From: Sciscionella sediminilitoris
GTDB lineage: Bacteria; Actinomycetota; Actinomycetes; Mycobacteriales; Pseudonocardiaceae
Assembly: GCF_000737195.2 (NCBI RefSeq)
Contig: NZ_JALM01000005.1
Coordinates: forward strand, 62,001-126,000
Direction: 5' to 3'
DNA: 64,000 nucleotides
Part shown: positions 43,477 to 55,632 of the stretch, piece after piece
Layout: each line of letters starts with the position of its first letter
Position numbering within the stretch: the first letter of the stretch is position 1
Notes under the pieces: model-generated
Database searches by the model: none
Told to the model about the DNA's origin: nothing
Seen by the model: the letters and a program-made list of their open reading frames with translations, nothing else
Program-made: the position numbers and the translations under genes

Positions 43477-45708
43477 TCAGTGTTCCTGGTCGGCGAAGGC
43501 GCGCAGTTCGGCGAGCTGGCGCGGATCGAGTGAGGGGCGCACGGTCTCCCGTGCCCGGTCGAAATGCGCCTGCCCGACCGAGGCGGCCTCGATGTCCTCG
43601 CGCATCGCGGTCAGCGCCGCCTCGCGCACCAGCGCGGCACAGTCGGCGGCCGAGTACCCCTCGAGCGACTCGGCGAGCTCGGGCAGCGAGACCTCCTCGG
43701 CGAGCGGGGTGTTGCGCGCGGCGGCGGCGAGGATCTCGGCGCGCGCCGCGCCGTCCGGTGGCTGCACGTAGACCAGCCGTTCGAGCCGTCCGGGCCGCAG
43801 CAGCGCGGGATCCACGAGTTCGGGCCGGTTGGTGGCGCCGAGGATGACCACATCGCGCAGCGGTTCCACCCCGTCGAGCTCGGTGAGCAGCGCGGCGACC
43901 ACCCGGTCGGCAACCCCGGAATCGCTGGACTGGCCGCGGCGCGGGGCCAGCGCGTCGATCTCGTCGAGGAACACCAGCGCTGGCGCGGCGTCCCTGGCCC
44001 TGGTGAACAGTTCGCGCACCGCTCGCTCGGACTCGCCGACCCATTTGTCCATCAGCTCGGCGCCCTTGACGGTGAGCACGTTGAGCTTCCCGGTCCCGGC
44101 GAGCGCGCGCACCAGATAGGTCTTCCCGCAGCCGGGCGGGCCGTAGAGCAGCAGCCCGCGCGGGGCGGCGATACCGAGCCGGGCGAACGAGTCCGGGTAC
44201 TGCAGAGGCCACAGCGCCGATTCGGTGAGCGCCTGCTTGACTTCGGCCATGTCCCCGACATCGGCCAGGGTGAGGCCGCCGGTGCTGAGCAGATCCGAGG
44301 CGGACATGGAGGCGGGCCGCACGGTCTCGGTGGCGCCGAGCAGATCCGCCTGGCCGATCCGCGGCTGCCCTTCCCCGCCGTTCTGGTGGCGCTGGTTTTC
44401 CTGGTGGCGCAGCGCGGCGCGCACGGCCGCCTCGCGGCACAGCGCGGCCAGGTCGGCGACCACGAAGCCGGGAGTCCGGTCGGCGATCTCGCCGGTGTCC
44501 ACATCGGAATCCAGCGGAACCTCTTTGAGCAGCAGCCGGAGCAGTTCCGCGCGCACCTGGGCGTCCGGGGAGGGAATGGTCAGCTCCCGGTCGATGAGGT
44601 CCGCATCGCGCAGCCGCTGATCGATCCCGCCCGCGTTCGCCGAGGTCACGATGAGCACGATGGAACCGATCGCTTCGCGCAGAATGTCCAGCACCACCGT
44701 CGCGACCGGCGGCGGATCGCTTGCCGGGAGCAGCGCGTCCACATCGGTGAGCAGCAACACGGCCGGGGTGTTCGCGCGCGCGGACTCGACGGCGGACCGC
44801 AACCGGGCGGCCGCGGCGTTCGGTTCCAGTGCGGCCAGCGCGGGCGCGGCGAGTTCGGCGACCGTGGCACCGGCATCGGCGGCGACCGAACGGGCCAGCG
44901 TCGCCTTGCCCACTCCCTCCGGTCCCGCGATCAGCGCGCCGAGCTGAGGTTTCGCGCCGAGCTGTTCGAGCAGGGCCGGTGCGGCGATGGTCAGCCGCAG
45001 CCATTCGCCGAGGCTGCGCGCGCATGCCTGGGCGCCGATCAGTTCGCTGACCGGGATCGGCGCTTCCTTGGGCTCGGTCACCGGTGCCGCCTCGGCGACC
45101 TCCGGGGTTGGTTCGGTCCGCACGCTCGGGGCCTCCATGGACGGATCGGTTCGCCAGCCGACGACCGTGGAGGGCAGCACGGTCACCGGTCCCTTCGGTT
45201 CGGTCTCGGTCACCGTGATCAGTTCACTGGTCCAGGAGATCCCGATGGTCGCGGAGAGATTGCTGCGCACCCCTTGGGCGTCCGCACCGGGGACGGGCGC
45301 GATGTCCTGGGGCAGAAGGGAAACCGCGTCCCCGGTGGTGAACACCTTCCCGATGAGCGCGAGCCGCAGGATATGGGCGCGCACCCCGCTCGAGGCCAGC
45401 CGGGAACCCGAGACGGTCACCGAACGCGCCGCCGGTGCGCTGACCGGGGCCACGACCACCTCGGTGTTCTCCTGGACCCCGAGGTTGGACAGGGTCACGT
45501 CGTCGAGCCCGAGCACCCCGGGCGGGGCCGAGTCCTTCGCCGGTGCGGCGACCGCGGCGGTCTTGCGGGCCCCGGTCAGCGCGACGGCGTCCCAGGGCTG
45601 CAGGCCGAGCGCGTCGAGCACCTCGGGATGCATGCGGACCACACCGCGGCGGGTGTCCACGGCGGAGCCGGACAGCCGGGCGGTGAGGCTGATCTGTGGT
45701 GCGGGCAC
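43477..45708 (-). CDS. Cdc48-like AAA ATPase (two AAA domains)
   Basis: 743 residues: an N-terminal Cdc48-like double-psi barrel domain (about 1-180) and two AAA domains. Domain 1 (about 230-440) has Walker A GPEGVGKATLARS but its Walker B reads LLLTDVDALLP, with Val instead of the catalytic Glu. Domain 2 (about 480-740) has GPPGCGKTYLVRALA and LVFLDEIDALAPRRG, both canonical, so ATP hydrolysis is probably carried by domain 2. The GTG at 45708 has TACTGT seven bases before it. In M. tuberculosis the counterpart (Rv0435c) also lies next to pssA-psd. The substrate proteins are unknown. Confidence 0.9.
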   Translation of the reverse strand: MPAPQISLTARLSGSAVDTRRGVVRMHPEVLDALGLQPWDAVALTGARKTAAVAAPAKDSAPPGVLGLDDVTLSNLGVQENTEVVVAPVSAPAARSVTVSGSRLASSGVRAHILRLALIGKVFTTGDAVSLLPQDIAPVPGADAQGVRSNLSATIGISWTSELITVTETEPKGPVTVLPSTVVGWRTDPSMEAPSVRTEPTPEVAEAAPVTEPKEAPIPVSELIGAQACARSLGEWLRLTIAAPALLEQLGAKPQLGALIAGPEGVGKATLARSVAADAGATVAELAAPALAALEPNAAAARLRSAVESARANTPAVLLLTDVDALLPASDPPPVATVVLDILREAIGSIVLIVTSANAGGIDQRLRDADLIDRELTIPSPDAQVRAELLRLLLKEVPLDSDVDTGEIADRTPGFVVADLAALCREAAVRAALRHQENQRHQNGGEGQPRIGQADLLGATETVRPASMSASDLLSTGGLTLADVGDMAEVKQALTESALWPLQYPDSFARLGIAAPRGLLLYGPPGCGKTYLVRALAGTGKLNVLTVKGAELMDKWVGESERAVRELFTRARDAAPALVFLDEIDALAPRRGQSSDSGVADRVVAALLTELDGVEPLRDVVILGATNRPELVDPALLRPGRLERLVYVQPPDGAARAEILAAAARNTPLAEEVSLPELAESLEGYSAADCAALVREAALTAMREDIEAASVGQAHFDRARETVRPSLDPRQLAELRAFADQEH

Positions 45709-45727
45709 AGCACGAACAGTACCTACC

Positions 45728-46675
45728 TCAGCGGCGGCGGAGGCTGATCCTGCGCCAGTCCCTGCGGCGCCGCTCGCCCTGTTCGCGTGCCGGAGGGGTT
45801 CCGGTGCTGCCGTGCCGGTAGACGGCGCGGCGCGCGGCCCCGGCGACCTGGCGGCGCAGCGGCCTGCGGATGGCGAGCCTGCGCGGGGAACGGCGGCGGA
45901 TCGCCCTGCGGTCCCGCGGTGGCACGGCCCAGGCCTCGGGGTGGTTGGTCAGCCAGCGGTAGCGGTGCACCGCGTAGGGCACGTGCGCCAGGTACACCAG
46001 CAGCACGGCGACCAGCGCACCGAGCGGGACCACCACGACCAGCGCGGCGAGCAGGCCGACCCCGACCAGCAGCGGGGCGACGAGTTTCGGCGAGACCTGC
46101 ACCGATTTCACCGAGAGCGTGGGGATCCGGGAGATCGACAGCGCCGAGACGCACACCGTCCAGACCAGCGCGACCACGATCGAGTCCCAGAAGCCGGGGC
46201 CGAACTGCACGTGCAGCATCAGCGGGGCGAGCAGCAACAGCCCGCCCGCGGGCGCGGGGACCCCGACGAAGAACTCCTTGGCGAACGGCGGCTGTTCCTC
46301 GTCCTCGAGCAGGGTGTTGAACCGGGCCAGCCGCAGCACCATGCACACCGCGAACAGCAGGCACACGATCCAGCCCGGCCGGAAGTCCTGGAACCGCCAG
46401 ATGAACACGATCAGCGCCGGGGCGACCCCGAAGGAGATCGAGTCGCACAGCGAGTCGAGCTGTTCACCGATCTTCGAGGTGGCATCCAGCAGCCGCGCGA
46501 TCCGCCCGTCCAAGCCGTCGAGCACCGCGGCGACCGCGATGCACAGGATGGCCAGCGCCCAGTCGGCGCGCAGCGCGAACATCACCGCGGACAGTCCCGA
46601 GCACACCGCGAGCACGGTGACCGCGTTCGGCAGCAGGCGGATTCCGGGTGTCTGGCGTACTGATTCGCGGACCAT
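45728..46675 (-). CDS. pssA: CDP-diacylglycerol-serine O-phosphatidyltransferase PssA
   Basis: Membrane CDP-alcohol phosphatidyltransferase of 315 residues that makes phosphatidylserine. The family motif DGLDGRIARLLDATSKIG-EQLDSLCD (D-G-x2-A-R-x8-G-x3-D-x3-D) is complete in the first third. About seven helices are seen, plus an Arg-rich C-terminal tail of ~60 residues (RRRSPRRLAIRRPLRR), longer than in most PssA proteins. It starts 3 bases after the psd stop, forming the psd-pssA pair. Confidence 0.93.
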   Translation of the reverse strand: MVRESVRQTPGIRLLPNAVTVLAVCSGLSAVMFALRADWALAILCIAVAAVLDGLDGRIARLLDATSKIGEQLDSLCDSISFGVAPALIVFIWRFQDFRPGWIVCLLFAVCMVLRLARFNTLLEDEEQPPFAKEFFVGVPAPAGGLLLLAPLMLHVQFGPGFWDSIVVALVWTVCVSALSISRIPTLSVKSVQVSPKLVAPLLVGVGLLAALVVVVPLGALVAVLLVYLAHVPYAVHRYRWLTNHPEAWAVPPRDRRAIRRRSPRRLAIRRPLRRQVAGAARRAVYRHGSTGTPPAREQGERRRRDWRRISLRRR

Positions 46676-46678
46676 GGC

Positions 46679-47392
46679 TCAGCCCGCCGTATCCAGTTCG
46701 GCGAGCACGGTCTCCCCGCCGATCGTGCGCTGACCCTCGCGCACCAGGATCCGGGAACCGTGCGGCAGATAGGTGTCCACCCGGGAACCGAACCGGATCA
46801 GCCCGTAGGTCTGCCCGGCGAGCACCGAATCGCCCTCCGCCACCTCGCACACGATGCGCCGGGCCACCAGACCGGCGATCTGCACGACCACGATCTCGGT
46901 GCCGTCCACCCCGCGGACCAGCAGCGAATTGCGCTCGTTGTCCTCGCTGGCCTTGTCCAGATCGGCGGAGAGGAACTTGCCGGGGCGATAGGCGGCGCGG
47001 GTGATCACGCCGTCGGCGGGGGCGCGCTGCACGTGCACGTCGAACACCGAGAGGAACACGCTCACCCTGGGCAGCGGGGTGTCCGGAAGACCGAGCTCCG
47101 GCGGCGGGACGGCGTGCTCGAGCTTGGCGACGGTGCCGTCCGCGGAGGCCAGCACCACGTCCGCGCGCAGCGGCGGCACCCGCTTCGGCTCCCGGAAGAA
47201 CCACGCGCACCAGCCGGTCGCGAGCGCGCCGAGCAGTCCGAGCGGGCGGGCGATGCGGCGCAGCCCGAGGGTCGCCACGATGCCGCCGAGGACGAACGGC
47301 CGTCCGGCCCGGTGCATCGGGGGCACCGTCTCGCGCACGAGGCGGGCCAGGTGTGCCGCGAAAGGTTCATCGTGTTCAGGCGTGCCGCTCAA
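46679..47392 (-). CDS. psd: Phosphatidylserine decarboxylase Psd
   Basis: Decarboxylates phosphatidylserine to phosphatidylethanolamine. The protein self-cleaves to form a pyruvoyl group; the cleavage site is the GS of RFGSRVDTYLP, and VSVFLSVFDVHVQRAP is a conserved strand. A hydrophobic patch near residues 35-60 anchors it to the membrane. The start is uncertain: I use the TTG at 47392 (237 residues, near the mycobacterial length), because the conserved HLARLVRETVPPMHRAG begins soon after; the frame itself runs on to 47503. Confidence 0.9.
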   Translation of the reverse strand: MSGTPEHDEPFAAHLARLVRETVPPMHRAGRPFVLGGIVATLGLRRIARPLGLLGALATGWCAWFFREPKRVPPLRADVVLASADGTVAKLEHAVPPPELGLPDTPLPRVSVFLSVFDVHVQRAPADGVITRAAYRPGKFLSADLDKASEDNERNSLLVRGVDGTEIVVVQIAGLVARRIVCEVAEGDSVLAGQTYGLIRFGSRVDTYLPHGSRILVREGQRTIGGETVLAELDTAG

Positions 47393-47503
47393 TAGTCGTC
47401 CGTCGATGCTTGGCCGGTGCTCCGGCGATGGAAAACGGGCAGCGGCCACGCTACGCCATGTGGGTTGTGCCTCGGTTCGACAGCACCCCTCGCAGACCCC
47501 CAC

Positions 47504-47551
47504 GACGCGGCCGGCGGTGCACCCCCCGACGGTGCACGGGCCGGCCGCGTC
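47504..47551 (-). terminator. Long hairpin between psd and moeA
   Basis: GACGCGGCCGGC (47504-47515) pairs perfectly with GCCGGCCGCGTC (47540-47551). Inside, GTGCAC (47517-47522) can pair with the second GTGCAC (47532-47537), extending the stem. It probably ends the moeA transcript coming from the right. The remaining 285-base gap also holds the psd promoter, which I cannot place exactly. Confidence 0.65.
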
Positions 47552-47678
47552 TTAAGTGGAACGGCTCTTACGCACTCCCATACCGGCTGTTCCCACTCTT
47601 GAGACACAGCGGAGACGCGATCGTGACGCGGTTCCGCGGAATTTTTTCGGCGAGAACGTTTGCCCAGGTCAGGCTAGG

Positions 47679-48848
47679 TCAGCGTAAGTCAAGGCAGGTG
47701 ATTTCGGTGCCCGCGGGCAGGTGCTCGGCCTCCTCGGGCACCTCGAGCAGGCAGTTGGCCGAGGCCAGCGCGCCGAGCAGGTGCGATCCGGGGCCGCCGA
47801 CCACGCGCACCGTGCCGTCCCGGTGGATCCCCCTGCGGTACTGGCGCTTGCCCGCGGGGCTGCTCAGGTCCCCGGCCAGTCGCGCGGTCAGCCGCAGCCG
47901 CGTGGTCACCGGGTGCCCGGCAGCCGCGCGCAGCACCGGGCGCACGAACACCTCGAAGGAGACCAGCGAGCTCACCGGGTTCCCGGGCAGGGTCACGACC
48001 GGGACACCCCGATAGCGGCCCGCCCCCTGCGGGCCACCCGGCTGCATGGCCACCTTCGTGAACGTCACTCCCTCCGCGGTCAGCGCGTCCTTGACCACCT
48101 CATAGGCGCCCGCGCTCACCCCGCCGGAGGTCAGGATCAGGTCCACATCCGTACGCAGGGCGGCCAGGAAAGCGGGCACCTCATCGGCCACCGCATGCAC
48201 GGTGAGCGCCTCCGCTCCCGCCTCGCGCACCGCGCTGGCCAGCATCAACCCGTTCGAGTCGTAGATCTGCCCGGTGCGCAGCGAGGTCCCGGCTGGCACC
48301 AGTTCGGAACCGGTCGAGACCACGAGCACCCGGGGACGGCGGTACACGCTCAGATCGGCGAGCCCGAGCGCCCCGGCGAGCCCGAGCACCGAAGGGGTGA
48401 GCTCGGTGCCCGCGGCAAGGGCGTCGGCTCCCGCGGTCACGTCCTCTCCCGCGCGCCGGATGTGGGTGTCCACCGGGACCGCCTCGCGCACCAGCACCCG
48501 CTCGGTGCCCGCGTCGGTGCGCTCCACTTGCACGATCGTGTCCGCGCCCTGCGGCACGGGGGCCCCGGTCATGATCCGGTGCGCGGTGCCCGGCTCGAGC
48601 GTGGGCACATCCGTGCGCCCCGCCGGGATGTCCGCGGTGACCGGCAGCTCGACCGGGGCGGCCGCGATGTCCGCCGCGCGCACGGCGTACCCGTCCATCG
48701 CCGAGTTGTCGAAGGAGGGCAGGGCGATCGGGGCGCGCACATCCTCGGCGAGCACCATGCCGAGCGTTTCGGCGATGGGCAGCCGCACCCGTTCGGTACG
48801 CCCGAGTAGCGCGGCGACGTTCTGCTCGTGCTGGTGAACCGGAATCAT
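47679..48848 (-). CDS. moeA: Molybdopterin molybdotransferase MoeA
   Basis: 389 residues; inserts molybdate into adenylylated molybdopterin. Motifs: LPSFDNSAMDGYAVRAAD (about residue 44), PVPQGADTIVQVERT, GSELVPAG, LTSGGVSAGAYEVVKDAL, and GNPVSSLVSFEVFVRP. All expected domains are present and length is normal. ATG 48848 is divergent from the Ser/Thr kinase gene 51 bases away. moaC begins at the right edge of the window, so cofactor genes are scattered. Confidence 0.93.
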   Translation of the reverse strand: MIPVHQHEQNVAALLGRTERVRLPIAETLGMVLAEDVRAPIALPSFDNSAMDGYAVRAADIAAAPVELPVTADIPAGRTDVPTLEPGTAHRIMTGAPVPQGADTIVQVERTDAGTERVLVREAVPVDTHIRRAGEDVTAGADALAAGTELTPSVLGLAGALGLADLSVYRRPRVLVVSTGSELVPAGTSLRTGQIYDSNGLMLASAVREAGAEALTVHAVADEVPAFLAALRTDVDLILTSGGVSAGAYEVVKDALTAEGVTFTKVAMQPGGPQGAGRYRGVPVVTLPGNPVSSLVSFEVFVRPVLRAAAGHPVTTRLRLTARLAGDLSSPAGKRQYRRGIHRDGTVRVVGGPGSHLLGALASANCLLEVPEEAEHLPAGTEITCLDLR

Positions 48849-48899
48849 GCTCCCAGTGTCGCGCCCCGCGTGCGGCACCGAACGGTTAGGCTGCCCGAC

Positions 48900-52270
<3,371 letters not shown>

Positions 52271-52296
52271 GAGTCCGCCAACCTGTCAAGGGTCAG

Positions 52297-52329
52297 AAAC
52301 GGCCCGGGAACTCGGTTCCCGGGCCGTTT
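52297..52329 (+). terminator. Terminator after groEL
   Basis: Perfect 15-bp stem: AAACGGCCCGGGAAC (52297-52311), TCG loop, GTTCCCGGGCCGTTT (52315-52329). Works in either direction. Confidence 0.92.
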
Positions 52330-52392
52330 CGTACGTTCGGAGGTTGTGCCCGCGCGCCGCCCGGTCAAAAATCTGACCACTGGAGGTGCGCG

Positions 52393-54312
52393 ATGAAGCG
52401 TGAAATGGCAGCAGTTACTGCACTATTGCTCATGTTCGCCGGGATCGCCGTGCCGCAGGCGGCCGCGAAACCGGACCCGCTGCCCACGGTCACCCCGACG
52501 CCGCAACAGCTGACCCGCCTCGGCTCCGATGTGCCGATCCCGGACCGGGTGCGAGTGCTCGCCGGGCGCTCGGTGGACCGGTCCACGATCGACACCGTCC
52601 GCGCGAGCCTGCGCGGCGCCGGAGCACGGGCGGTCGACGTGGTCACCGGTGCCTCGCCCGCGAGCGCGAGGAACGGGACCTTCACCGTCGTCATCGGCTC
52701 GCTGGCGGACGCCGGGATCCGAAACGAAGCCGCGCGCTCCCGGGTGCGGAACCCGAAGCCGCAGGGATACGGGCTGGTCATCAGGAAGAACTCCGCGCTG
52801 CTCGCCGGGGCCGATTCGGACGGCAGCTTCTACGCCGCGCAGACCCTGCGCCAGCTCCTCGCGCACCACACGCTGCCCAGGGTGTCCGTCGTGGACGAAC
52901 CCGCACTGCCGATCCGCGGTTCCATCGAGGGCTTCTACGGCGCGCCGTGGTCGCACGATGCCCGGCTCGATCAGCTGCGCTTCTACGGCCAGGTCAAGAT
53001 GAACAGCTACGTCTACACCCCGAAGGACGATCCGTACCTGCGCGATCGCTGGCGCGAGGAATACCCCGCCGACAAACTCGGGGAGATCGAAAAACTCGTG
53101 AACGCGGCCAAGGCCAACCATGTGCGGTTCACCTACGCCGTCTCGCCGGGGCTCTCGATCTGTTTCAGCGACCCGAACGACGTCAAGGCACTGGAACGCA
53201 AACTCGATTCCGTTTACCGGATCGGGGTGCGCGAATTCTCCGTTCCGCTCGACGACATCGAATACGGCAAGTGGAACTGTGCCGGTGACGAGAAGAAATA
53301 CGGAAAGTCCTCACCGGGTGCCGCCGGCCGGGCCCAGGTCGATCTGCTCAATGCCGTGCAGCGCGATTTCGTGCGCACCCATGAGGGTGTCGGCCCGCTG
53401 CAGACCGTGCCGACCGAATACTCCGATCTGAAGGACAGCGACTACAAAAAGGTCATCCGGGAAAATCTCGATCCCGCGATCCTGCTCATGTGGACCGGAG
53501 ACGGCGTCATCCCGGACGGTATCTCGACCGAGCAGACCAAGCAGGCGAACAAGATCTGGGGCCGCAAGGTCTTCATCTGGGACAACTACCCGGTCAACGA
53601 TTACGACAAGACCAAGGGCCGGTTGCTGCTCGCCCCCTACGACAAACGCGAGCGCGGGATGAGCTCCGAGCTGTCCGGGCTGGTGCTCAACCCCATGAAC
53701 CAGTCGCATCCCAGTAAGGTCGCCCTCTTCGGCGGCGCCGCGTACGCCTGGAACGACCGGGATTACGACGCCGCGCGCACCTGGCGCGCCGCGGCCGATT
53801 ACTTCTCCGGCGGGGATCCCGCGACCACCGAGGCACTGCTCGCCTTCTTCGACACCGAGCACTTCGCGCCGACCAGCTTCGACACCCCGTGGCAACCCCA
53901 ATCGCCCGGACTGCGCGCCAAGATCGCGAAGTTCGACAAGGCGTTCACCGGGACCACCGAGCAGAAGCACGCGGCCGTCGCCGAACTGCGCGAGTACCAG
54001 AAGGTGCTCGCCGGGGCCAGCGAACGAATTCGCGCGCACGTCGCGGAAAAGGGATTCCTCGAGGAGAGCAAACCCTGGTTGGACGCGCTCGCCCTGTGGG
54101 GCAAGGCGTTCGGGCGTTCCCTGGACGGAATCGAGGCCAATCTCGACGGGAACGGCGAACAGGCCAAGGGGCACTTCTCCGCGGCGGGCGCGCTCGCCCA
54201 GAAAGCGGCGGCCATCACCACGATTCCGGGCACCACACGGCCGCAGGGACCCGTCAAGGTCGCCGACACCGTGCTGGACGCCTTCATCGAGAAGGCCCCG
54301 AGCCGAAGCTAG
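52393..54312 (+). CDS. Secreted GH84 beta-N-acetylhexosaminidase
   Basis: 639 residues with a signal peptide (KREMAAVTALLLMFAGIAVP, cleavage likely after AAA at residue 25). An N-terminal GH20b-like domain is followed by the GH84 barrel: IRGSIEGFYGAPWSH at its entry and the catalytic acid pair in SVPLDDIEYG (the DD of the family). Such enzymes remove GlcNAc from glycans or glycoproteins (NagJ, hyaluronidase-like). GGAGG supports the ATG. Products could feed the GlcNAc kinase genes at 23.7-25.6 kb, if taken up. Confidence 0.9.
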   Translation: MKREMAAVTALLLMFAGIAVPQAAAKPDPLPTVTPTPQQLTRLGSDVPIPDRVRVLAGRSVDRSTIDTVRASLRGAGARAVDVVTGASPASARNGTFTVVIGSLADAGIRNEAARSRVRNPKPQGYGLVIRKNSALLAGADSDGSFYAAQTLRQLLAHHTLPRVSVVDEPALPIRGSIEGFYGAPWSHDARLDQLRFYGQVKMNSYVYTPKDDPYLRDRWREEYPADKLGEIEKLVNAAKANHVRFTYAVSPGLSICFSDPNDVKALERKLDSVYRIGVREFSVPLDDIEYGKWNCAGDEKKYGKSSPGAAGRAQVDLLNAVQRDFVRTHEGVGPLQTVPTEYSDLKDSDYKKVIRENLDPAILLMWTGDGVIPDGISTEQTKQANKIWGRKVFIWDNYPVNDYDKTKGRLLLAPYDKRERGMSSELSGLVLNPMNQSHPSKVALFGGAAYAWNDRDYDAARTWRAAADYFSGGDPATTEALLAFFDTEHFAPTSFDTPWQPQSPGLRAKIAKFDKAFTGTTEQKHAAVAELREYQKVLAGASERIRAHVAEKGFLEESKPWLDALALWGKAFGRSLDGIEANLDGNGEQAKGHFSAAGALAQKAAAITTIPGTTRPQGPVKVADTVLDAFIEKAPSRS

Positions 54313-54316
54313 TGCC

Positions 54317-54526
54317 TCACTCCTCCGGGATCACGATCCAGGCGGCCAGGTAGAGCAGGATCCCGGTGCCGATCCCGAACACGGCGAGGCCGAGGAAGAT
54401 CAGCCGCAGGATGACCGGGTCGATGCCGAAGTGTTTGGCCGCTCCGCCGCAGACACCGGAGATCATCCGGTCCTGCCTGCTGCGCCGGATCTTGCGGATT
54501 TCGGTGCTGTTCTGGTCTGTGTTCAT
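54317..54526 (-). CDS. PspC-domain membrane protein
   Basis: A 69-residue phage-shock-protein-C-type protein: RSRQDRMISGVCGGAAKHFGIDPVILRL, then one hydrophobic helix (about 38-63, LIFLGLAVFGIGTGILLYL) and a short end. In this family it senses or answers envelope stress. ATG 54526 is favoured over the longer frame. It converges with the GH84 gene. Confidence 0.85.
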   Translation of the reverse strand: MNTDQNSTEIRKIRRSRQDRMISGVCGGAAKHFGIDPVILRLIFLGLAVFGIGTGILLYLAAWIVIPEE

Positions 54527-54590
54527 ACTTCGATTCTTGCGGGAGAACCGGCGGGACACATCGGGGTCGGCCCCTGAACGAACCCGGAAC

Positions 54591-55253
54591 TCAGCCTCGG
54601 GGACGTCGCGCGTAGTAGACGTAGGCGGGCGGCAGATTCCGCAGCACCGTGCGGGAGACCACGAGCTCCTCGAAGGCCGCGCCGAATTCGCGGTGCTGGC
54701 GGCGCGCGGGCGGGGCCCACCGGCTCCACGAATAGGAGAACTGGGTCAGGGTGCCCTCCGGCCCGAGCGCCCCGGCCAGCAGTTCGATCAGCGGGCGCTG
54801 TCCTTCGGGCCAGTACGCGGACCAGGGCAGCCCGCTGATGATGACATCGGCGGGCCGGTCGAGCAGCGCGGGAAGTTCGTGCGCCCGCGCCTGGACCACC
54901 TCGACACCCGGGTGGCGATCGGCGAGCAGCGCGGCCCACTCGGGATTGCATTCGACGGCGAGGTGCCGTCCACGACCACGCAGAACCTCTTGCGCGGCAA
55001 CGGTGAACGCTCCCGTTCCGGCGCCGAGCTCCACGACGAACGGATCCCCGGTGCGCGGGATCGGGGCGACCATGCGCGCGGCCAGGGCGGGGGAACTGGG
55101 CACGGGCGCGGCGGTGATCAGCGGGGTACGCAGGAACTGACGGGCGAACGCAGCCGGTCCGCGCGGCGGGTTTGGTGAGCCATGTCCCGACGATCGCGGC
55201 ACCGGCGGGCCTGGCACATCGGGGAATACCCCGCGGTCAACCCTGGGAAGCAC
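54591..55253 (-). CDS. SAM-dependent methyltransferase (phospholipid N-methyltransferase/KsgA-like)
   Basis: Up to 220 residues. Start unclear; the likely core begins near FLRTPLITAAPVPSSPALAARMV, which resembles the start of PmtA-like phospholipid methyltransferases and rRNA dimethylases. Motif I VVELGAGTGAFT and motif II VECNPEW follow, then SGLPWSAYW (the NLPF-like catalytic motif). The 5' end overlaps the thioesterase gene by 17 bases. Substrate uncertain, but phosphatidylethanolamine made by PssA/Psd is one candidate. Confidence 0.75.
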   Translation of the reverse strand: MLPRVDRGVFPDVPGPPVPRSSGHGSPNPPRGPAAFARQFLRTPLITAAPVPSSPALAARMVAPIPRTGDPFVVELGAGTGAFTVAAQEVLRGRGRHLAVECNPEWAALLADRHPGVEVVQARAHELPALLDRPADVIISGLPWSAYWPEGQRPLIELLAGALGPEGTLTQFSYSWSRWAPPARRQHREFGAAFEELVVSRTVLRNLPPAYVYYARRPRG

Positions 55254-55632
55254 CCTCGAGCGGCTCGCGCAGCACCGCGGGAATGGGCGTCGGCTTGAAG
55301 GTTGCCGGATCGATGAACACGTGCCGCACGGTGCCCTCGACCCGCAGTTGTCCGTCCACTTCGAAGCGCGGCTCGATGATCAGGCTGGTGTTGCCGACAT
55401 GGGAGACCGGCATGCACACGTCGAGCAGTTCGTCGAATGTGGTGCTCGCCCGGTATTTCAGCGTGGATTCCGCGACGACGATATCGCAGTCCGGCAATTC
55501 GTCCCAGGAGTAGCCGAAGGAGCGGAACAGTTCCAGCAGCGCCTGGTCGTAATAGAACAGGTAGTGCCCGTTGAACACCACGCCCTGCTGATCGCATTCG
55601 CTGTAGCGGACCCGGAATCGATGGCTGAACAT
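55237..55632 (-). CDS. Hotdog-fold acyl-CoA thioesterase
   Basis: 131 residues of the 4-hydroxybenzoyl-CoA thioesterase type: FRVRYSECDQQGVVFNGHYLFYYDQALLE at the N-terminus holds the catalytic Asp in YSECDQQGVV and the central helix. It hydrolyses an acyl-CoA thioester. Its ATG directly overlaps the menC stop at 55632, so it belongs to the menC unit, where it might act as a DHNA-CoA thioesterase in menaquinone synthesis. Confidence 0.82.
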   Translation of the reverse strand: MFSHRFRVRYSECDQQGVVFNGHYLFYYDQALLELFRSFGYSWDELPDCDIVVAESTLKYRASTTFDELLDVCMPVSHVGNTSLIIEPRFEVDGQLRVEGTVRHVFIDPATFKPTPIPAVLREPLEGASQG

